64,000 nucleotides of DNA. Origin: Streptomyces sp. TN58 (GTDB lineage Bacteria > Actinomycetota > Actinomycetes > Streptomycetales > Streptomycetaceae). Position 1 is the stretch's first letter, and the number at the start of each line of letters is the position of its first letter. The stretch is from the NCBI RefSeq assembly GCF_001941845.1, contig NZ_CP018870.1:6796001-6860000 (forward strand), written 5' to 3'. Below are positions 42,495-51,675 of this stretch, in pieces. The translations under genes were made by a program, and so were the position numbers. Under the pieces are notes generated by a model. It did no database searches and had not been told where the DNA came from. It saw nothing but the letters and a program-made list of their open reading frames with translations.

Positions 42495-42899
42495 ATGACT
42501 CAGCGAAGCAGCATGGACTGGATGCTCAAGGACCTGGCCGCCGGAGTGCCGCAGACGCGGCACGTGATCGTACTGTCCGCGGACGGGCTCTGCGTGGCGC
42601 AGTACGGGGCCGAGACGGACACGGCCGACCGCCTGGCGGCCGCCTGCGCCGGCCTGCAGAGCCTCGCCGGAGCGGTGGCCGCCGAGCTGCCCAGCTCCGA
42701 GGGCAGAATGCGGCTGGTCGTGATCGAGATGGACGGCGGGTTCTTCTACCTGATGGCCGCCGGAGACGGCTCCTACCTCGCGGTCCTCGCCGACGAGGGT
42801 GTCGACGCGGGCCTGATGGGCGCGCAGATGCGCAACCTGGTGACCCGAATGGGGGACCACCTGAGCAGCCCGCCGCGGCATGACGGGCAGCCCGCGTGA
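42495..42899 (+). CDS. cvnB: Conservon roadblock/LC7 protein CvnB
   Basis: 134 residues from the ATG at 42495; the GTG just before it at 42492 is an alternative. A roadblock/LC7 fold: MLKDLAAGVPQTRHVIVLSA, DGLCVAQYG, AACAGLQSLAGAVAAELP, FFYLMAAGDGSYLAVLADEG. Such proteins regulate small GTPases, here probably CvnD. Its stop codon overlaps the cvnC start by four bases. Confidence 0.93.
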   Translation: MTQRSSMDWMLKDLAAGVPQTRHVIVLSADGLCVAQYGAETDTADRLAAACAGLQSLAGAVAAELPSSEGRMRLVVIEMDGGFFYLMAAGDGSYLAVLADEGVDAGLMGAQMRNLVTRMGDHLSSPPRHDGQPA

Positions 42900-43255
42900 A
42901 AGAGCCGCCCGCGAGCTGGGAGGACGCCAGTCCCGAACGGCTCTATGTCATCACCGGCGGACGCAGTGGCCCCTCCACCTCCGTCCGCCTGGACCTCGTG
43001 ACCTTAGTGGTGGCCAAAGGGCCTCCCCGGCCCGAGATGCAACCCGAGCAGGCCTCCATCCTGCGGATGTGCCAGTCACCGCTGTCGGTGGCCGAGATCG
43101 CCGCGTACGCAGGCCTGCCCGTGAGCGTCGTCACCGTGCTGGTCGGAGACCTGATGGCCGCCCAACGCGTCCACGTCCGCCCGCCCATTCCCACCGCGCA
43201 GCTACCCGACCTTGCTCTGATCGAGGCAGTGATCGATGGACTTCAGAAGCTCTGA
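42896..43255 (+). CDS. cvnC: Conservon DUF742 protein CvnC
   Basis: 119 residues from a GTG overlapping the cvnB stop codon. DUF742 features: RLYVITGGRSGPS near the N-terminus, EQASILRMCQSPLSVAEIAA and YAGLPVSVVTVLVGDLMAA, forming a winged-helix-like domain (the charged N-terminus precedes VTLVV). It is the third member of the conservon complex. It overlaps cvnD by 20 bases. Confidence 0.93.
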   Translation: MKEPPASWEDASPERLYVITGGRSGPSTSVRLDLVTLVVAKGPPRPEMQPEQASILRMCQSPLSVAEIAAYAGLPVSVVTVLVGDLMAAQRVHVRPPIPTAQLPDLALIEAVIDGLQKL

Positions 43256-43856
43256 CCCGCCCGCCGGGCCGCGCGAGGCGGACATCCTGCCGCACACGGC
43301 CGCGGCGGCCGTGAAGGTCGTCATCGTCGGCGGCTTCGGTGTGGGCAAGACGACGATGGTCGGTGCGGTCAGCGAGATCAAGCCGCTGACCACCGAGGAG
43401 ACGATGACCAGGGCCGGCGTCGGCATCGACGACACCTGGGGCGTCGCCCGCAAGATCACCACCACCGTCGCCATGGACTTCGGCCGCATCAGCATCAACG
43501 ACGAACTCGTGCTGTACCTGTTCGGGACACCCGGCCAGGAACGCTTCTGGTTCCTGTGGCGCGGGCTGTTCGAAGGCGCGCTCGGAGCCGTCGTACTCCT
43601 CGACACCCGCCGGCTGGAGATCAGCTTCGACGTCATCGGACGGCTGGAGGAACGCGGTGTGCCCTTCGTCGTGGCCGTCAACTCCTTCCCCGGCGCGCCC
43701 GAGCACCCGCTGGAGGAGCTGCGTGAGGCCCTCGACCTGCCGCCCGCCGTCCCGATCCTCGTCTGCGACGCAAGAAGGCGGGAATCGTCCCGCGACGTCC
43801 TGCTGACCCTCATGCGCTACCTGCACTCCCAGGCAGCCACCCAGGAGGCAATGTGA
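43236..43856 (+). CDS. cvnD: Conservon small GTPase CvnD
   Basis: 206 residues. P-loop VIVGGFGVGKTTMVGAVSEI (about residues 28-47), switch region TTEETMTRAG, G3-like LYLFGTPGQERF, G4-like VAVNSF, with the conservon-typical MGLE-type end. It binds and hydrolyses GTP and is thought to transmit the signal of the CvnA-C complex. It overlaps the P450 start by four bases. Confidence 0.93.
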   Translation: MDFRSSDPPAGPREADILPHTAAAAVKVVIVGGFGVGKTTMVGAVSEIKPLTTEETMTRAGVGIDDTWGVARKITTTVAMDFGRISINDELVLYLFGTPGQERFWFLWRGLFEGALGAVVLLDTRRLEISFDVIGRLEERGVPFVVAVNSFPGAPEHPLEELREALDLPPAVPILVCDARRRESSRDVLLTLMRYLHSQAATQEAM

Positions 43857-45262
43857 GCACCACCCCCACCCCGCCGCCCGAGTGCCCCGCCCACGCCGCG
43901 GCGACCGCGGGCGGCCTGTACCGCCTGCACGGAGCGGAAGCCCAGGCGGACCCCCTCGCCCTGTACGAGAAGCTGCGGGCCGAGCACGGCCAGGTGGCCC
44001 CGGTCCTGGTGAGCGGAGACCTCCCGGCGTGGCTGGTCCTGGGCCACCGGGAGAACCTGGACGTCGCCCGCACGTCGTCGCGGTTCGCCCGCGATCCCCG
44101 GGGCTGGCGCGACCTGAGGGAGGGCCGGGTCCCGGCGGACACCCCGCTCGGCCCCATGGTCTCCTGGGTGCCGGTGTGCAACTTCACCGACGGCCCTGTC
44201 CACGAGCGGCTGCGCGCGGCCGTGGTCGAGTCCCTGGAACGCTTCGACAAGCGCGGCATCCGCCGCTACGTGACGCGCTTCGCCAACCAGCTCGTCGACC
44301 AGATCGCGGCCGAGGGGTACGCCGACCTGGTGACCGCCTTCTCCGACCAGCTCCCCATGCTGGTCATGACACAGCTCATCGGGGCCCCCGACGAACACGG
44401 GCCGCTGCTGGTCAACGCGGCGCGCGACATGCTCCAGGGGACGGAGACGGCCCTCCAGAGCGACCGCTACGTCACCACCACGCTGGAGAACCTGGTCACG
44501 GAGCGGAAGGCCAAGCCGGCCCGCGACCTCGCCTCCTGGCTGATCGAGCACCCCGCGGACCTCACCGACACCGAAGTGCTCATGCACCTGCGCGTCGTGC
44601 TGATCGCGGCCTACGAGACCACCGCCAACCTGATCGCCAACACGCTGCGCACCGTACTGACCGACCCGCGGTTCCGGGCAAGCCTCTCCGGGGGCCACAT
44701 GACCCTGCCCGACGCCCTGGAGCAGGTCCTCTGGGACGACCCGCCGATCAACACGATCATCGGGCGCTGGGCCACCGGGGACACCGTGCTCGGCGGCCAG
44801 CAGGTGAAGGCCGGGGACATGGTCCTGCTCGGCCTGGCGGCCGGCAACGCCGATCCGCAGATCCGGCCCGACCCGTCCGCGTCCGTCCATGGCAACCGCT
44901 CCCACCTGGCCTTCAGCAGCGGCCCGCACGAGTGCCCGGGCCAGGACATCGGGCGCGCCATCGCGGACACCGGCATCGAGGTCCTGCTGGACCGGCTGCC
45001 CGACCTCCAGCTGGCCGTCGACGCGAGCGAGCTCCAGTGGCGGGGCACGCTGATGTCACGTCACCTGCTGTCCCTGCCGGTACAGTTCGCCCCGCGCTCG
45101 GTGCCCGCCCCGGCCCCGCAGCTCCCGGTGGAGCAGCCCGCCGGGCACCCCGTCCACCCGGTGATCCCGCCGCAGCCGGCGGCGCCGCCCGCGGTGGCCG
45201 TCACCGGGGGCCGCAGGCGGCGCGGTGTCAGCTGGTGGCGCCGGCTGTTCGGCCGACGCTGA
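43853..45262 (+). CDS. cvnE: CYP157-like cytochrome P450, conservon CvnE
   Basis: 469 residues from a GTG overlapping the cvnD stop codon. The heme-thiolate loop FSSGPHECPG (Cys361) and I-helix AYETT are present. The K-helix position that should read ExxR is Glu290-Gln-Val-Leu-Trp (EQVLWDDPP), so the otherwise near-invariant arginine is missing. This is known for the Streptomyces CYP157 family, which is typically conservon-linked. The C-terminal 70 residues are Pro/Ala-rich and end in basic GRRRRGVSWWRRLFGRR, a possible membrane or partner contact. Its catalytic competence is uncertain. Confidence 0.92.
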   Translation: MSTTPTPPPECPAHAAATAGGLYRLHGAEAQADPLALYEKLRAEHGQVAPVLVSGDLPAWLVLGHRENLDVARTSSRFARDPRGWRDLREGRVPADTPLGPMVSWVPVCNFTDGPVHERLRAAVVESLERFDKRGIRRYVTRFANQLVDQIAAEGYADLVTAFSDQLPMLVMTQLIGAPDEHGPLLVNAARDMLQGTETALQSDRYVTTTLENLVTERKAKPARDLASWLIEHPADLTDTEVLMHLRVVLIAAYETTANLIANTLRTVLTDPRFRASLSGGHMTLPDALEQVLWDDPPINTIIGRWATGDTVLGGQQVKAGDMVLLGLAAGNADPQIRPDPSASVHGNRSHLAFSSGPHECPGQDIGRAIADTGIEVLLDRLPDLQLAVDASELQWRGTLMSRHLLSLPVQFAPRSVPAPAPQLPVEQPAGHPVHPVIPPQPAAPPAVAVTGGRRRRGVSWWRRLFGRR

Positions 45263-45304
45263 GGCTGCCGCCTCGTTCCGCTCTTTCCGCTTCTCACGCT
45301 CCCA

Positions 45305-45335
45305 GGGGGCCCCGGCCGCACCGGCCGGGGCCCCC
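45305..45335. terminator. Bidirectional terminator between cvnE and terpene synthase
   Basis: GGGGGCCCCGGCCG-CAC-CGGCCGGGGCCCCC: perfect 14-bp stem and three-base loop in the 81-base gap between convergent genes, suited to stop transcription from both sides. Confidence 0.88.
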
Positions 45336-45343
45336 TTCCGTCG

Positions 45344-46441
45344 TCAGTGCCGCAGGTGCCGCCACCAGCCGGCCAGAGCCGGCAGGTCGGGCGGCCCGGT
45401 CCCGGTGCAGCCGGGGCCCTCTGCGAACCGGACCGTGAACGAGGAGTCCGCCACGGGCAGTTCGTACCGGTTGCGCGGGCTGGCGTACCGCGGCGCACGG
45501 GTCTGCCACGCGATGGAGCCGGCGACGTAATGGCCCAACGCCGCCAGATGACGACGCAGTTCGCAGTCCGCGCCGTGCTCCAGCCGGTCCCGCAGCCGGA
45601 GGAAGAGGACCATCACCCGGTCGCGCAGCGCCACGGCGAGAGGTACCGCCTCGGCCGGGGAGCAGCCCTCCTGACGGGCGAGGACGTTGACGAGGTTCAC
45701 CTCGCGCGGTTCCAGATGGTCGTCCTTGTCGTAGGAGAACAGGTCGTTGTCCGCGCTGACGACGAAACCGGCCGCGTCCGTGAGGGCCGTCAGGGCGGGG
45801 GAGCACAGGACGTCCGCCGGCAGCCGGTCCCGGCGGGCGACGTCCGACCAGGTCAGCGAGAACCGCGTGCCGTTCGCGAGCGGGCCCATGGCGACGAAGT
45901 CGTTCAGCCCCGGCATCGATCCCTCCTCCGCCCGGGCGGCGCGCCAGGCCGCCCCGAGCAGCCAGTCCCGCGTCCCCTCGACGAATCTGCGCAGCTCGTA
46001 GGGGGTGAGCAGAGCGTGGGTGCGGCCGACCAGGTCCAGCAGCGCACGGGTCATGGGCCCTTCGGGCAGCAGGCCCGCCCCGGGGTCCTCGATCGTGCGC
46101 AGCAGCCGTGCCCCATGTTCGACGACGGCCGCCGTCCCCACATCGTCGGAACCGGAGTCCTGCCAGTCGTCGACGGCGTTGGCCCAGTAGTTCCACTCGG
46201 TGAACAGCAGGAGGGCTTCCACGTCCCCCTCGGGGATGATGCGGCACGAGAAGTCGGCGCTGTGGGTGGCGAGCCCCCATGCGCGCTCGACCGGATCCGG
46301 GTACAGGCCGAAGGCGTCGAGCCACTCGACCGCCCGGGCTTCCACCTCCTTCGCGTCGGGATGGACGAGGTCGCGCGGCAGGGGGCAGTAGAAGGGCGGC
46401 AGCCCCCTGCCCAGGCGTGAGGGCCGTGGCGGCGCGGTCAT
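45344..46441 (-). CDS. Class I terpene synthase
   Basis: 365 residues. The metal-binding aspartate motif is D91-D92-W-Q-D95 (ANAVDDWQD). The NSE triad appears as N232-D-L-F-S236-Y-D-K-D240 (variant with a final Asp). A W...RY effector pair lies in [14 protein letters not shown]. No long proline-rich N-terminus, unlike 2-methylisoborneol synthases. It cyclises a prenyl diphosphate in the cytoplasm. Its ATG overlaps the stop codon of the upstream methyltransferase, so the substrate may be a C-methylated prenyl diphosphate. Product unknown. Confidence 0.88.
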   Translation of the reverse strand: MTAPPRPSRLGRGLPPFYCPLPRDLVHPDAKEVEARAVEWLDAFGLYPDPVERAWGLATHSADFSCRIIPEGDVEALLLFTEWNYWANAVDDWQDSGSDDVGTAAVVEHGARLLRTIEDPGAGLLPEGPMTRALLDLVGRTHALLTPYELRRFVEGTRDWLLGAAWRAARAEEGSMPGLNDFVAMGPLANGTRFSLTWSDVARRDRLPADVLCSPALTALTDAAGFVVSADNDLFSYDKDDHLEPREVNLVNVLARQEGCSPAEAVPLAVALRDRVMVLFLRLRDRLEHGADCELRRHLAALGHYVAGSIAWQTRAPRYASPRNRYELPVADSSFTVRFAEGPGCTGTGPPDLPALAGWWRHLRH

Positions 46442-47355
46442 CCGCCACCGCCGATCCGGAAGCGCAGCAGCCGCGTCTCCACCGCGTGATCGCGCCACAG
46501 CCGGAAGAACTTGCTGTGTGCGATCGTCGACTGTTCGAGCCGGTCGGCGCTCCAGGCCCCGGGCTCGGCGCCGGAGCCCGCTCTCAGCCGGTCGAGTTCG
46601 GCGGTGTTCCAGGCCATGGACTGCACCCAGAACTCCGCCACCGCGTCCGTCACGTCCTCGTCCTGGACCAGCTCGAATCCGGCCGCCTCGGCCGCGGCCA
46701 GGTAGTCCGAGCGCCGGCCCAGCCGCGTTCTGTAGTAGCCGTCCATGAACTCCCGCCACTCGGACGCGCCCACGAAATGCTCCTGGATCCCGAACCAGCC
46801 ACCGGGTACGAGCGCCTTGGCGACGACCTCGAACAACCGGGCCCGGTCGGTGTACCCGCTGCTCTCGTTGGCGTAGGCGGCGTCGTACACCCGGGTCTCG
46901 TCCAGGTCGTGCACGTCCGCCAGTACGGGCTCCACGCGCTCCGCGACCCCGGCCTGACGGGCGAAGTCCCGGACGATCGGCAGGTGTTCCGGTGCGACGG
47001 TGAGACCGGTGACCGACGCGCCGTGCTCCTGCGCCCAGTACAACGAGGTCCCGCCGAGACCGCAGCCGATGTCGAGCAGCCGCCGGGGAGGCGCCTCGTA
47101 CGCGCCCCAGGAACGGGCCGCGTGGTCGACTATCCGCTCCTGCGCCTCGAACAGACCCCGCTTGAGCGCGCTCTGCGCGACGGTGGTGTCCGGTGGGCCG
47201 TCCGGATACAGCCCCACATGGAAGTGGACGCGTGGACCCGGACCGTACTTGTGCAGGATCTCCTGTGTCTTGCGGCTGTAGTAGAGCCGCACCGCGTCGT
47301 CCGCGGCCGCGCCGCGGCCACTGCCTAAGGGCCATACGAACGGTATTACGCGCAT
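46438..47355 (-). CDS. SAM-dependent methyltransferase (prenyl-type C-methyltransferase?)
   Basis: 305 residues from the ATG at 47355; the longer open frame upstream is not protein-like. SAM-binding motif [11 protein letters not shown] (residues 93-102), then [20 protein letters not shown] and a post-motif [12 protein letters not shown]. The [20 protein letters not shown] and FHVGLY segment resembles methyltransferases that act on prenyl chains or terpenoids. Its stop codon overlaps the terpene synthase start (ATGA), so the two probably make a methylated terpene, by methylation either before or after cyclisation. It does not look like the classic geranyl diphosphate methyltransferase. Confidence 0.82.
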   Translation of the reverse strand: MRVIPFVWPLGSGRGAAADDAVRLYYSRKTQEILHKYGPGPRVHFHVGLYPDGPPDTTVAQSALKRGLFEAQERIVDHAARSWGAYEAPPRRLLDIGCGLGGTSLYWAQEHGASVTGLTVAPEHLPIVRDFARQAGVAERVEPVLADVHDLDETRVYDAAYANESSGYTDRARLFEVVAKALVPGGWFGIQEHFVGASEWREFMDGYYRTRLGRRSDYLAAAEAAGFELVQDEDVTDAVAEFWVQSMAWNTAELDRLRAGSGAEPGAWSADRLEQSTIAHSKFFRLWRDHAVETRLLRFRIGGGG

Positions 47356-47606
47356 GGGTGTCCGCCCTTTCGTGGGGTAGGGCCGCCCTCCGGGACACGC
47401 CGGCGCCGCTTTCGTAGCGTCCCGAACGGCACACTGTTGAAGCACGGACCATCGTGGCACTTCGGAGGCACCACGTCAGCCCGCTGGATCAGCACGGTAC
47501 CGCCAAGATCAGTGCGTCGTAGGCGGGTTGAGGGGGATGACGAGCCGGTTCCCGGCACGGAGGGCGGTCGAGCGGGCGGTGGCGGGAAGCCGGCGGTGCT
47601 CCGGTC

Positions 47607-48368
47607 TCATGCGCCGGCGTACGCCGGGTACGGCCGTCCTGGCGGGGACGGCACGAGCCTGGTGAACGCCCGGGCGTCGGCCACGGCCGCTCCGCCGGGG
47701 TCGTTGTTGAAGTAGGCGAAGACGTCCGAGTCCGCCGGCCAGGTGTCCACGATCCGGGCCGCCCAGGTGTGCAGGGCCGTCCGTCCGTAGCGGGGAGCCG
47801 GCCGGGCGCGGCCCGCGTGGAAGCGCACGTATCCCCAGCCCGCGGTGCGCCACAGCGGCGTCACGGGCCGCGATCCGCGGTCCGCCCAGCACAGGGCGGC
47901 ACCGCGCTCGGTCAGGACCGAGCGCACCTCCGGCGTCCACCAGGAGGCGTGCCGGGGCTCGACCGCGACACGCGTCTCGGCCGGGAAGCAGGCCAGGCAC
48001 GCGTCGAGTGCGGCCGGATCGGCTCGCAGGGTGGGCGGCAGCTGGAGCAGGACCGGTCCGAGCCGGTCCCCCAGGGACGCGGCGTGCGCCAGGAGCCGGT
48101 GAACCGGCTCGGCCGGCTCGCGCAGGCGTTTGACGTGCGTCAGGAAGCGGCTGGCCTTGACGGCCATGACAAAACCGGGCGGGGTGCGGGCCCGCCACTG
48201 GGCGAACGTCTCGGGTGTCGGCAGCCGGTAGAAGGCGGCGTTGCTCTCCACGGTGCGGAAATGACCGGTGTACTCCTCCAGCCACAGGCGCTGCGGCCGG
48301 TCCGGCGGGTAGAGGACGCCCGACCAGTCGCGGTACTGCCACCCGGAGGTGCCGACGTACACGCCCAT
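47607..48368 (-). CDS. DUF72 (YecE-like) protein
   Basis: 253 residues. DUF72 marks: MGVYVGTSGWQYRDWSGVLY at the N-terminus, TVESNAAFYRLPTPETFAQW, then VKASRFLTHVKRL, GPVLLQLPPTLRAD, VAVEPRHASW and a C-terminal YFNNDPGGAAVADARAF. It has a TIM-barrel-like fold; the function is unknown. It is preceded by GGAGGG. No operon link to the methyltransferase is evident, since about 250 bases lie between them. Confidence 0.93.
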   Translation of the reverse strand: MGVYVGTSGWQYRDWSGVLYPPDRPQRLWLEEYTGHFRTVESNAAFYRLPTPETFAQWRARTPPGFVMAVKASRFLTHVKRLREPAEPVHRLLAHAASLGDRLGPVLLQLPPTLRADPAALDACLACFPAETRVAVEPRHASWWTPEVRSVLTERGAALCWADRGSRPVTPLWRTAGWGYVRFHAGRARPAPRYGRTALHTWAARIVDTWPADSDVFAYFNNDPGGAAVADARAFTRLVPSPPGRPYPAYAGA

Positions 48369-48510
48369 GCCCTCCGCCTGCCCACGGCCGGGTCCGGCAC
48401 ACCTCGGCGCCCACGGCGGATCCGGCTGCCTCGCCCCCGGCGCGGGGCCGCGGACGCCGGGCAGCGGGCGCGGCCGTCCCGCGGTCGGAGGCCGCCCGCC
48501 CGCTGGGCCG

Positions 48511-49416
48511 TCAGGCGAGTGCCGCGGCCAGCACTTCGGCCGCCCGGGCCACCAGGGCGTTCTCGCGGGGCGCGGCCGCCTCCGGTTTGGTGGTCAGCAC
48601 GGCCAGCTCCACGGGCGGCCGCCCGGGAGGCCAGGCGATGCCCACGTTGTTGTTGGTCCCGTACGACCCGGCGCCGGTCTTGTCCCCGATCACCCAGTCG
48701 CGGGGGAGCCCGGCGCGGAACCGGTCGCCGCTCGTCGTGTTGGACACCAGCCAACGCGTCAGGAGCTCGCGGTGCCGCGGGACGAGCGCGTCGCCGAGGA
48801 CGAGCCGCCCGTACGTCCGCGCGATGGCCCGGGGGCTGGTCGTGTCGGTCACCCGCCACGGCTCGGCCGAGTTCAGCTCGGGCTCCCACCGGTCGAGCCG
48901 TGTCACGCGGTCACCGACGGAGCGGCAGAGGCGGGTGATCGCCGAGGGTCCGCCCAGCTCGCGCAGCAGCAGGTTCGCGGCGCAGTTGTCGCTCTGGGCG
49001 ATGGCGGCCGAGCACAGCTCGGCCACCGTCAGCCCCTGGGCGATGTTCTCCGGCAGCCCGGTCACCGAGCCGCCGCCCGCGCCGGCGACGTCCTGCGCGG
49101 TGTAGCGGATCCGCCGGGCGAGGAACCCGCCGTCGCGGTCCAGGTCCCGCATCACGGCCGCCGCGGCGGGCGCCTTGAACACCGAGCACATGGGGAACAG
49201 CTCGTCGGCGCGGTACCGCACCGTCCGGCCGGTGCCCGTGTCCCGCGCGTACGCCCCCACCCGCGCGCCGTACTCGCGCTCCAGCGCGCGCAGCCGCCGT
49301 ACGGCCTCACCGCCCGCGCCGCCGGGCGCCGCGGCACGGGCCGCACCCGCCGGCAGGGCCGCGCCCAGCGCCACTCCCGCTCCCAGAGTCAGTACGGCAC
49401 GACGGGTCTGCTCCAC
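48511..49416 (-). CDS. Class A beta-lactamase, Tat-exported
   Basis: 301 residues from a GTG at 49416 that has GGGAGAGGAG upstream. A Tat-type signal starts TRRAVLTLGAGVALGAALPA. Active-site motifs: Ser78-Val-Phe-Lys81 (Ambler 70-73), SDN at 142-144 (Ambler 130), a Glu166-type Glu in RWEPELN and KTG in GDKTGAGSYG. The cysteine before the active serine is found in many Streptomyces class A enzymes. It hydrolyses beta-lactams outside the membrane. No BlaI/AmpR-type regulator is nearby. Complete and probably functional. Confidence 0.93.
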   Translation of the reverse strand: MEQTRRAVLTLGAGVALGAALPAGAARAAAPGGAGGEAVRRLRALEREYGARVGAYARDTGTGRTVRYRADELFPMCSVFKAPAAAAVMRDLDRDGGFLARRIRYTAQDVAGAGGGSVTGLPENIAQGLTVAELCSAAIAQSDNCAANLLLRELGGPSAITRLCRSVGDRVTRLDRWEPELNSAEPWRVTDTTSPRAIARTYGRLVLGDALVPRHRELLTRWLVSNTTSGDRFRAGLPRDWVIGDKTGAGSYGTNNNVGIAWPPGRPPVELAVLTTKPEAAAPRENALVARAAEVLAAALA

Positions 49417-49506
49417 GTCGTCACTCCTCTCCCTTTGACGGTCACGTGGGGGCAAAGACGCCAAAGAAGATCAATTCGGTTCCGTTCGGCTGCCGGTGCG
49501 GCGGTG

Positions 49507-50754
49507 TCAGCGGCCCGGAGCGGGCGCGGGGTCCTGCTCGCGGACGGCCCAGGGCGAGCCGTACTCCGTCAGCAGGTCGAGGAACGGCACCGGCGGCAGG
49601 GCCTCGGGGCCCAGGACGCCGGCTCCCGACCACACGCCGTTCGCGAGGAGTTCGAGGGCCACCACCGGGTTCACCGCGGTCTGCCAGACGACGGCCTGGG
49701 AGCCGTACTCGCGCATCGACCACTGGTTGTCGACCACGTGGTAGAGGTACACCTCGCGCGGCCGGCCGTCCCGGGTGCCCCGGACCCAGGTGCCGGCGCA
49801 GGTCTTGCCCGTCATCCGGTCGCCGAGCGTCGCCGGGTCGGGGAGGCAGGCGGCGACGACGTCGCGCGGCGAGACCCGGACCTCGGCGCCGTCCCCGCCG
49901 CGGACCGGCACCCGGGCGGTGGAGTCCAGGCCCAGCGCGTGCAGGGCCTTGAGCTTGCCGATGAAGTCGTCGCCGAGGCCGTACTTGAACGTCACCCGGC
50001 GGGCGCCGACCCAGCGCGGGACCAGCAGCACCTCCTCGTGCTCGACGTTGACGCACTCGACCGGCCCGATGCCCTCGGGGAAGTCGAAGACCTCCGGCTC
50101 GCTGAACGGCTCGGTGGTGAACCAGCCGCGTCCGCTCTCGTACACCACCGGAGGGTTCAGGCACTCCTCGATCGTGGTCCAGATGTTGAAGGACGGTGCG
50201 AAGTCGTAGCCCTCGACGGTCAGGTTCGCGCCGTCGCGGATCCCGATCTCCTCGATGTCGTCGAAGAGCTCGTCGGCGGCGTAGCGGGCGAAGACGTCCG
50301 ACAGGCCGGGCTCGACACCCATGCCGACGAGCGCGAGGCGGCCCGACTTCTCCCAGTCCGCGGCCCGCTCGAACTGCTCGTCGCCGAGCTTCACCCCGCA
50401 CTCGGCGTGCGGGCGGTCCGGGTGCGGGCGGGAGAGGGACATGGCCATGTCGACGTAGTGGCTGCCCGCCGCGAGGGCGGCGCCGAACAGCGGCATCACG
50501 AAGCGCGGGTCGGTGGCGTTCATCAGTACGTCACACCCGTGCTCGGTGAGCAGCGCGGTCACCGCCGCCTCGTCGGAGGCGTCCACGCGGCAGGCCCTGA
50601 AGCGCCGCTCGTCGGCGCCCAGGGCTCTGACCGCGGCCTGCGCGCGGGCCAGGTCGTAGTCGGCGACGACGAAGTGGTCGAAGAAGTCACGACGGGCGGC
50701 GATCTTGGTGATCGCGCTCCCGACGCCGCCGGCACCCACAAGCAGAACACGCAT
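49507..50754 (-). CDS. Saccharopine dehydrogenase-like NAD(P)-dependent enzyme
   Basis: 415 residues. The N-terminal Rossmann motif is VLLVGAGGVGSAITKIAARR. CDVLMNATDPRF, SHYVDMAMS, and GMGVEPGLSDVFARYAADEL match the saccharopine dehydrogenase/homospermidine synthase superfamily. The C-terminal half is a mixed catalytic domain (TAVNPVVALELLANGVWSG). The enzyme may act on an imino or carboxy-amino compound; the substrate is unknown. Divergent from a TetR regulator gene with a 114-base gap, so the TetR protein is its likely regulator. Confidence 0.87.
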   Translation of the reverse strand: MRVLLVGAGGVGSAITKIAARRDFFDHFVVADYDLARAQAAVRALGADERRFRACRVDASDEAAVTALLTEHGCDVLMNATDPRFVMPLFGAALAAGSHYVDMAMSLSRPHPDRPHAECGVKLGDEQFERAADWEKSGRLALVGMGVEPGLSDVFARYAADELFDDIEEIGIRDGANLTVEGYDFAPSFNIWTTIEECLNPPVVYESGRGWFTTEPFSEPEVFDFPEGIGPVECVNVEHEEVLLVPRWVGARRVTFKYGLGDDFIGKLKALHALGLDSTARVPVRGGDGAEVRVSPRDVVAACLPDPATLGDRMTGKTCAGTWVRGTRDGRPREVYLYHVVDNQWSMREYGSQAVVWQTAVNPVVALELLANGVWSGAGVLGPEALPPVPFLDLLTEYGSPWAVREQDPAPAPGR

Positions 50755-50868
50755 GTCTTCGTCCCTTCTCGGCGAGGCGTGCGCCTCCAGGGGGCTGATG
50801 GAACCGGGCGCCCCGAGTTAAGGTCAATGGTGTTGGCATAAGACCGGCACGTCACGGAGGCGGGCGCG

Positions 50869-51675
50869 ATGGCGAAGGACGTGGTCCCGGAGGAGGCCCG
50901 CAGGCGGCGCCGGCCGACCCGGCAGGGGACGGTGCTCTCGGAGCGGCTGATCGTCGAGACGGCGCTGCGGATGGTGCGCGAGCACGGCAGCGCGGGCCTG
51001 TCCGCCCGGCGGCTCGGGGCCGCACTGGGCGCGGACCCCAGCACCCTCTACCGGTACTTCGAGGGCATGGACGGCCTCACCCTGGCCATGGGCGAGGAGC
51101 TGATCGGCCGGGCCCTCGCCGGCTGGGCACCGACCGGCCGGTGGCGCGACGACCTGCGCGCCCTCGGACTGCGTATCCACGGCGCCTACCTCGCCCACCC
51201 GCAGGCCGCGCTGCTGACCGCGAGCCGGGTGACCGGCCGGCCGCGGGAGATCGCGGCCGACGAGGCGATCCTGGGCATCCTGCGCGGGGCGGGCTTCGGC
51301 GACGAGGACGCGGTGCGGATCTACCACGCCTACATCGACCAGAGCCTGGCGTTCGCCGCGCTCGACGCGGGCCCGCTCGCCCTGACGGCCGAGGCCCGCG
51401 AGTCGGACGAGGAGCGCTGGGAGTCGACGTACGCCCGGCTGCCGGCCGACGCGTACCCGAACATCGCGGCCACCGCCGGCCTGCTGGCCGCCCGTATGCC
51501 GCACAGCGCCTACCCGGTCGCCCTGGAGATGCTGCTGGAGACCGCCGAGCGGCAGCTGGCGGACTCCGGGGGCCGGGACGGGCCCCGGTCGGGCGTTAGC
51601 CGTGCGCCGGAGCGGGCAGACGCCGGGAGGAAGCGAACCCGGACCCGGACGGACCGTCCCGAGGAGGCACGATGA
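50869..51675 (+). CDS. TetR-family regulator
   Basis: 268 residues, ATG with GGAGG upstream. The HTH spans about residues 24-70 (RLIVETALRMVREHGSAGLS, ARRLGAALGADPSTLYRYFE). The C-terminal domain is TetR_C-like (ALGLRIHGAYLAHPQAALLT). The long Arg/Thr-rich tail after residue 240 looks disordered. Divergent from the saccharopine-dehydrogenase-like gene; its stop codon overlaps the DUF4235 start (ATGA). Confidence 0.92.
   Translation: MAKDVVPEEARRRRRPTRQGTVLSERLIVETALRMVREHGSAGLSARRLGAALGADPSTLYRYFEGMDGLTLAMGEELIGRALAGWAPTGRWRDDLRALGLRIHGAYLAHPQAALLTASRVTGRPREIAADEAILGILRGAGFGDEDAVRIYHAYIDQSLAFAALDAGPLALTAEARESDEERWESTYARLPADAYPNIAATAGLLAARMPHSAYPVALEMLLETAERQLADSGGRDGPRSGVSRAPERADAGRKRTRTRTDRPEEAR

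Noticed and set aside
45344..47355. 2-Methylisoborneol biosynthesis
   Set aside because: The methyltransferase lacks the typical N-terminal segment of geranyl diphosphate methyltransferase, the cyclase lacks the proline-rich N-terminus, and the encapsulin-type companion gene is absent.
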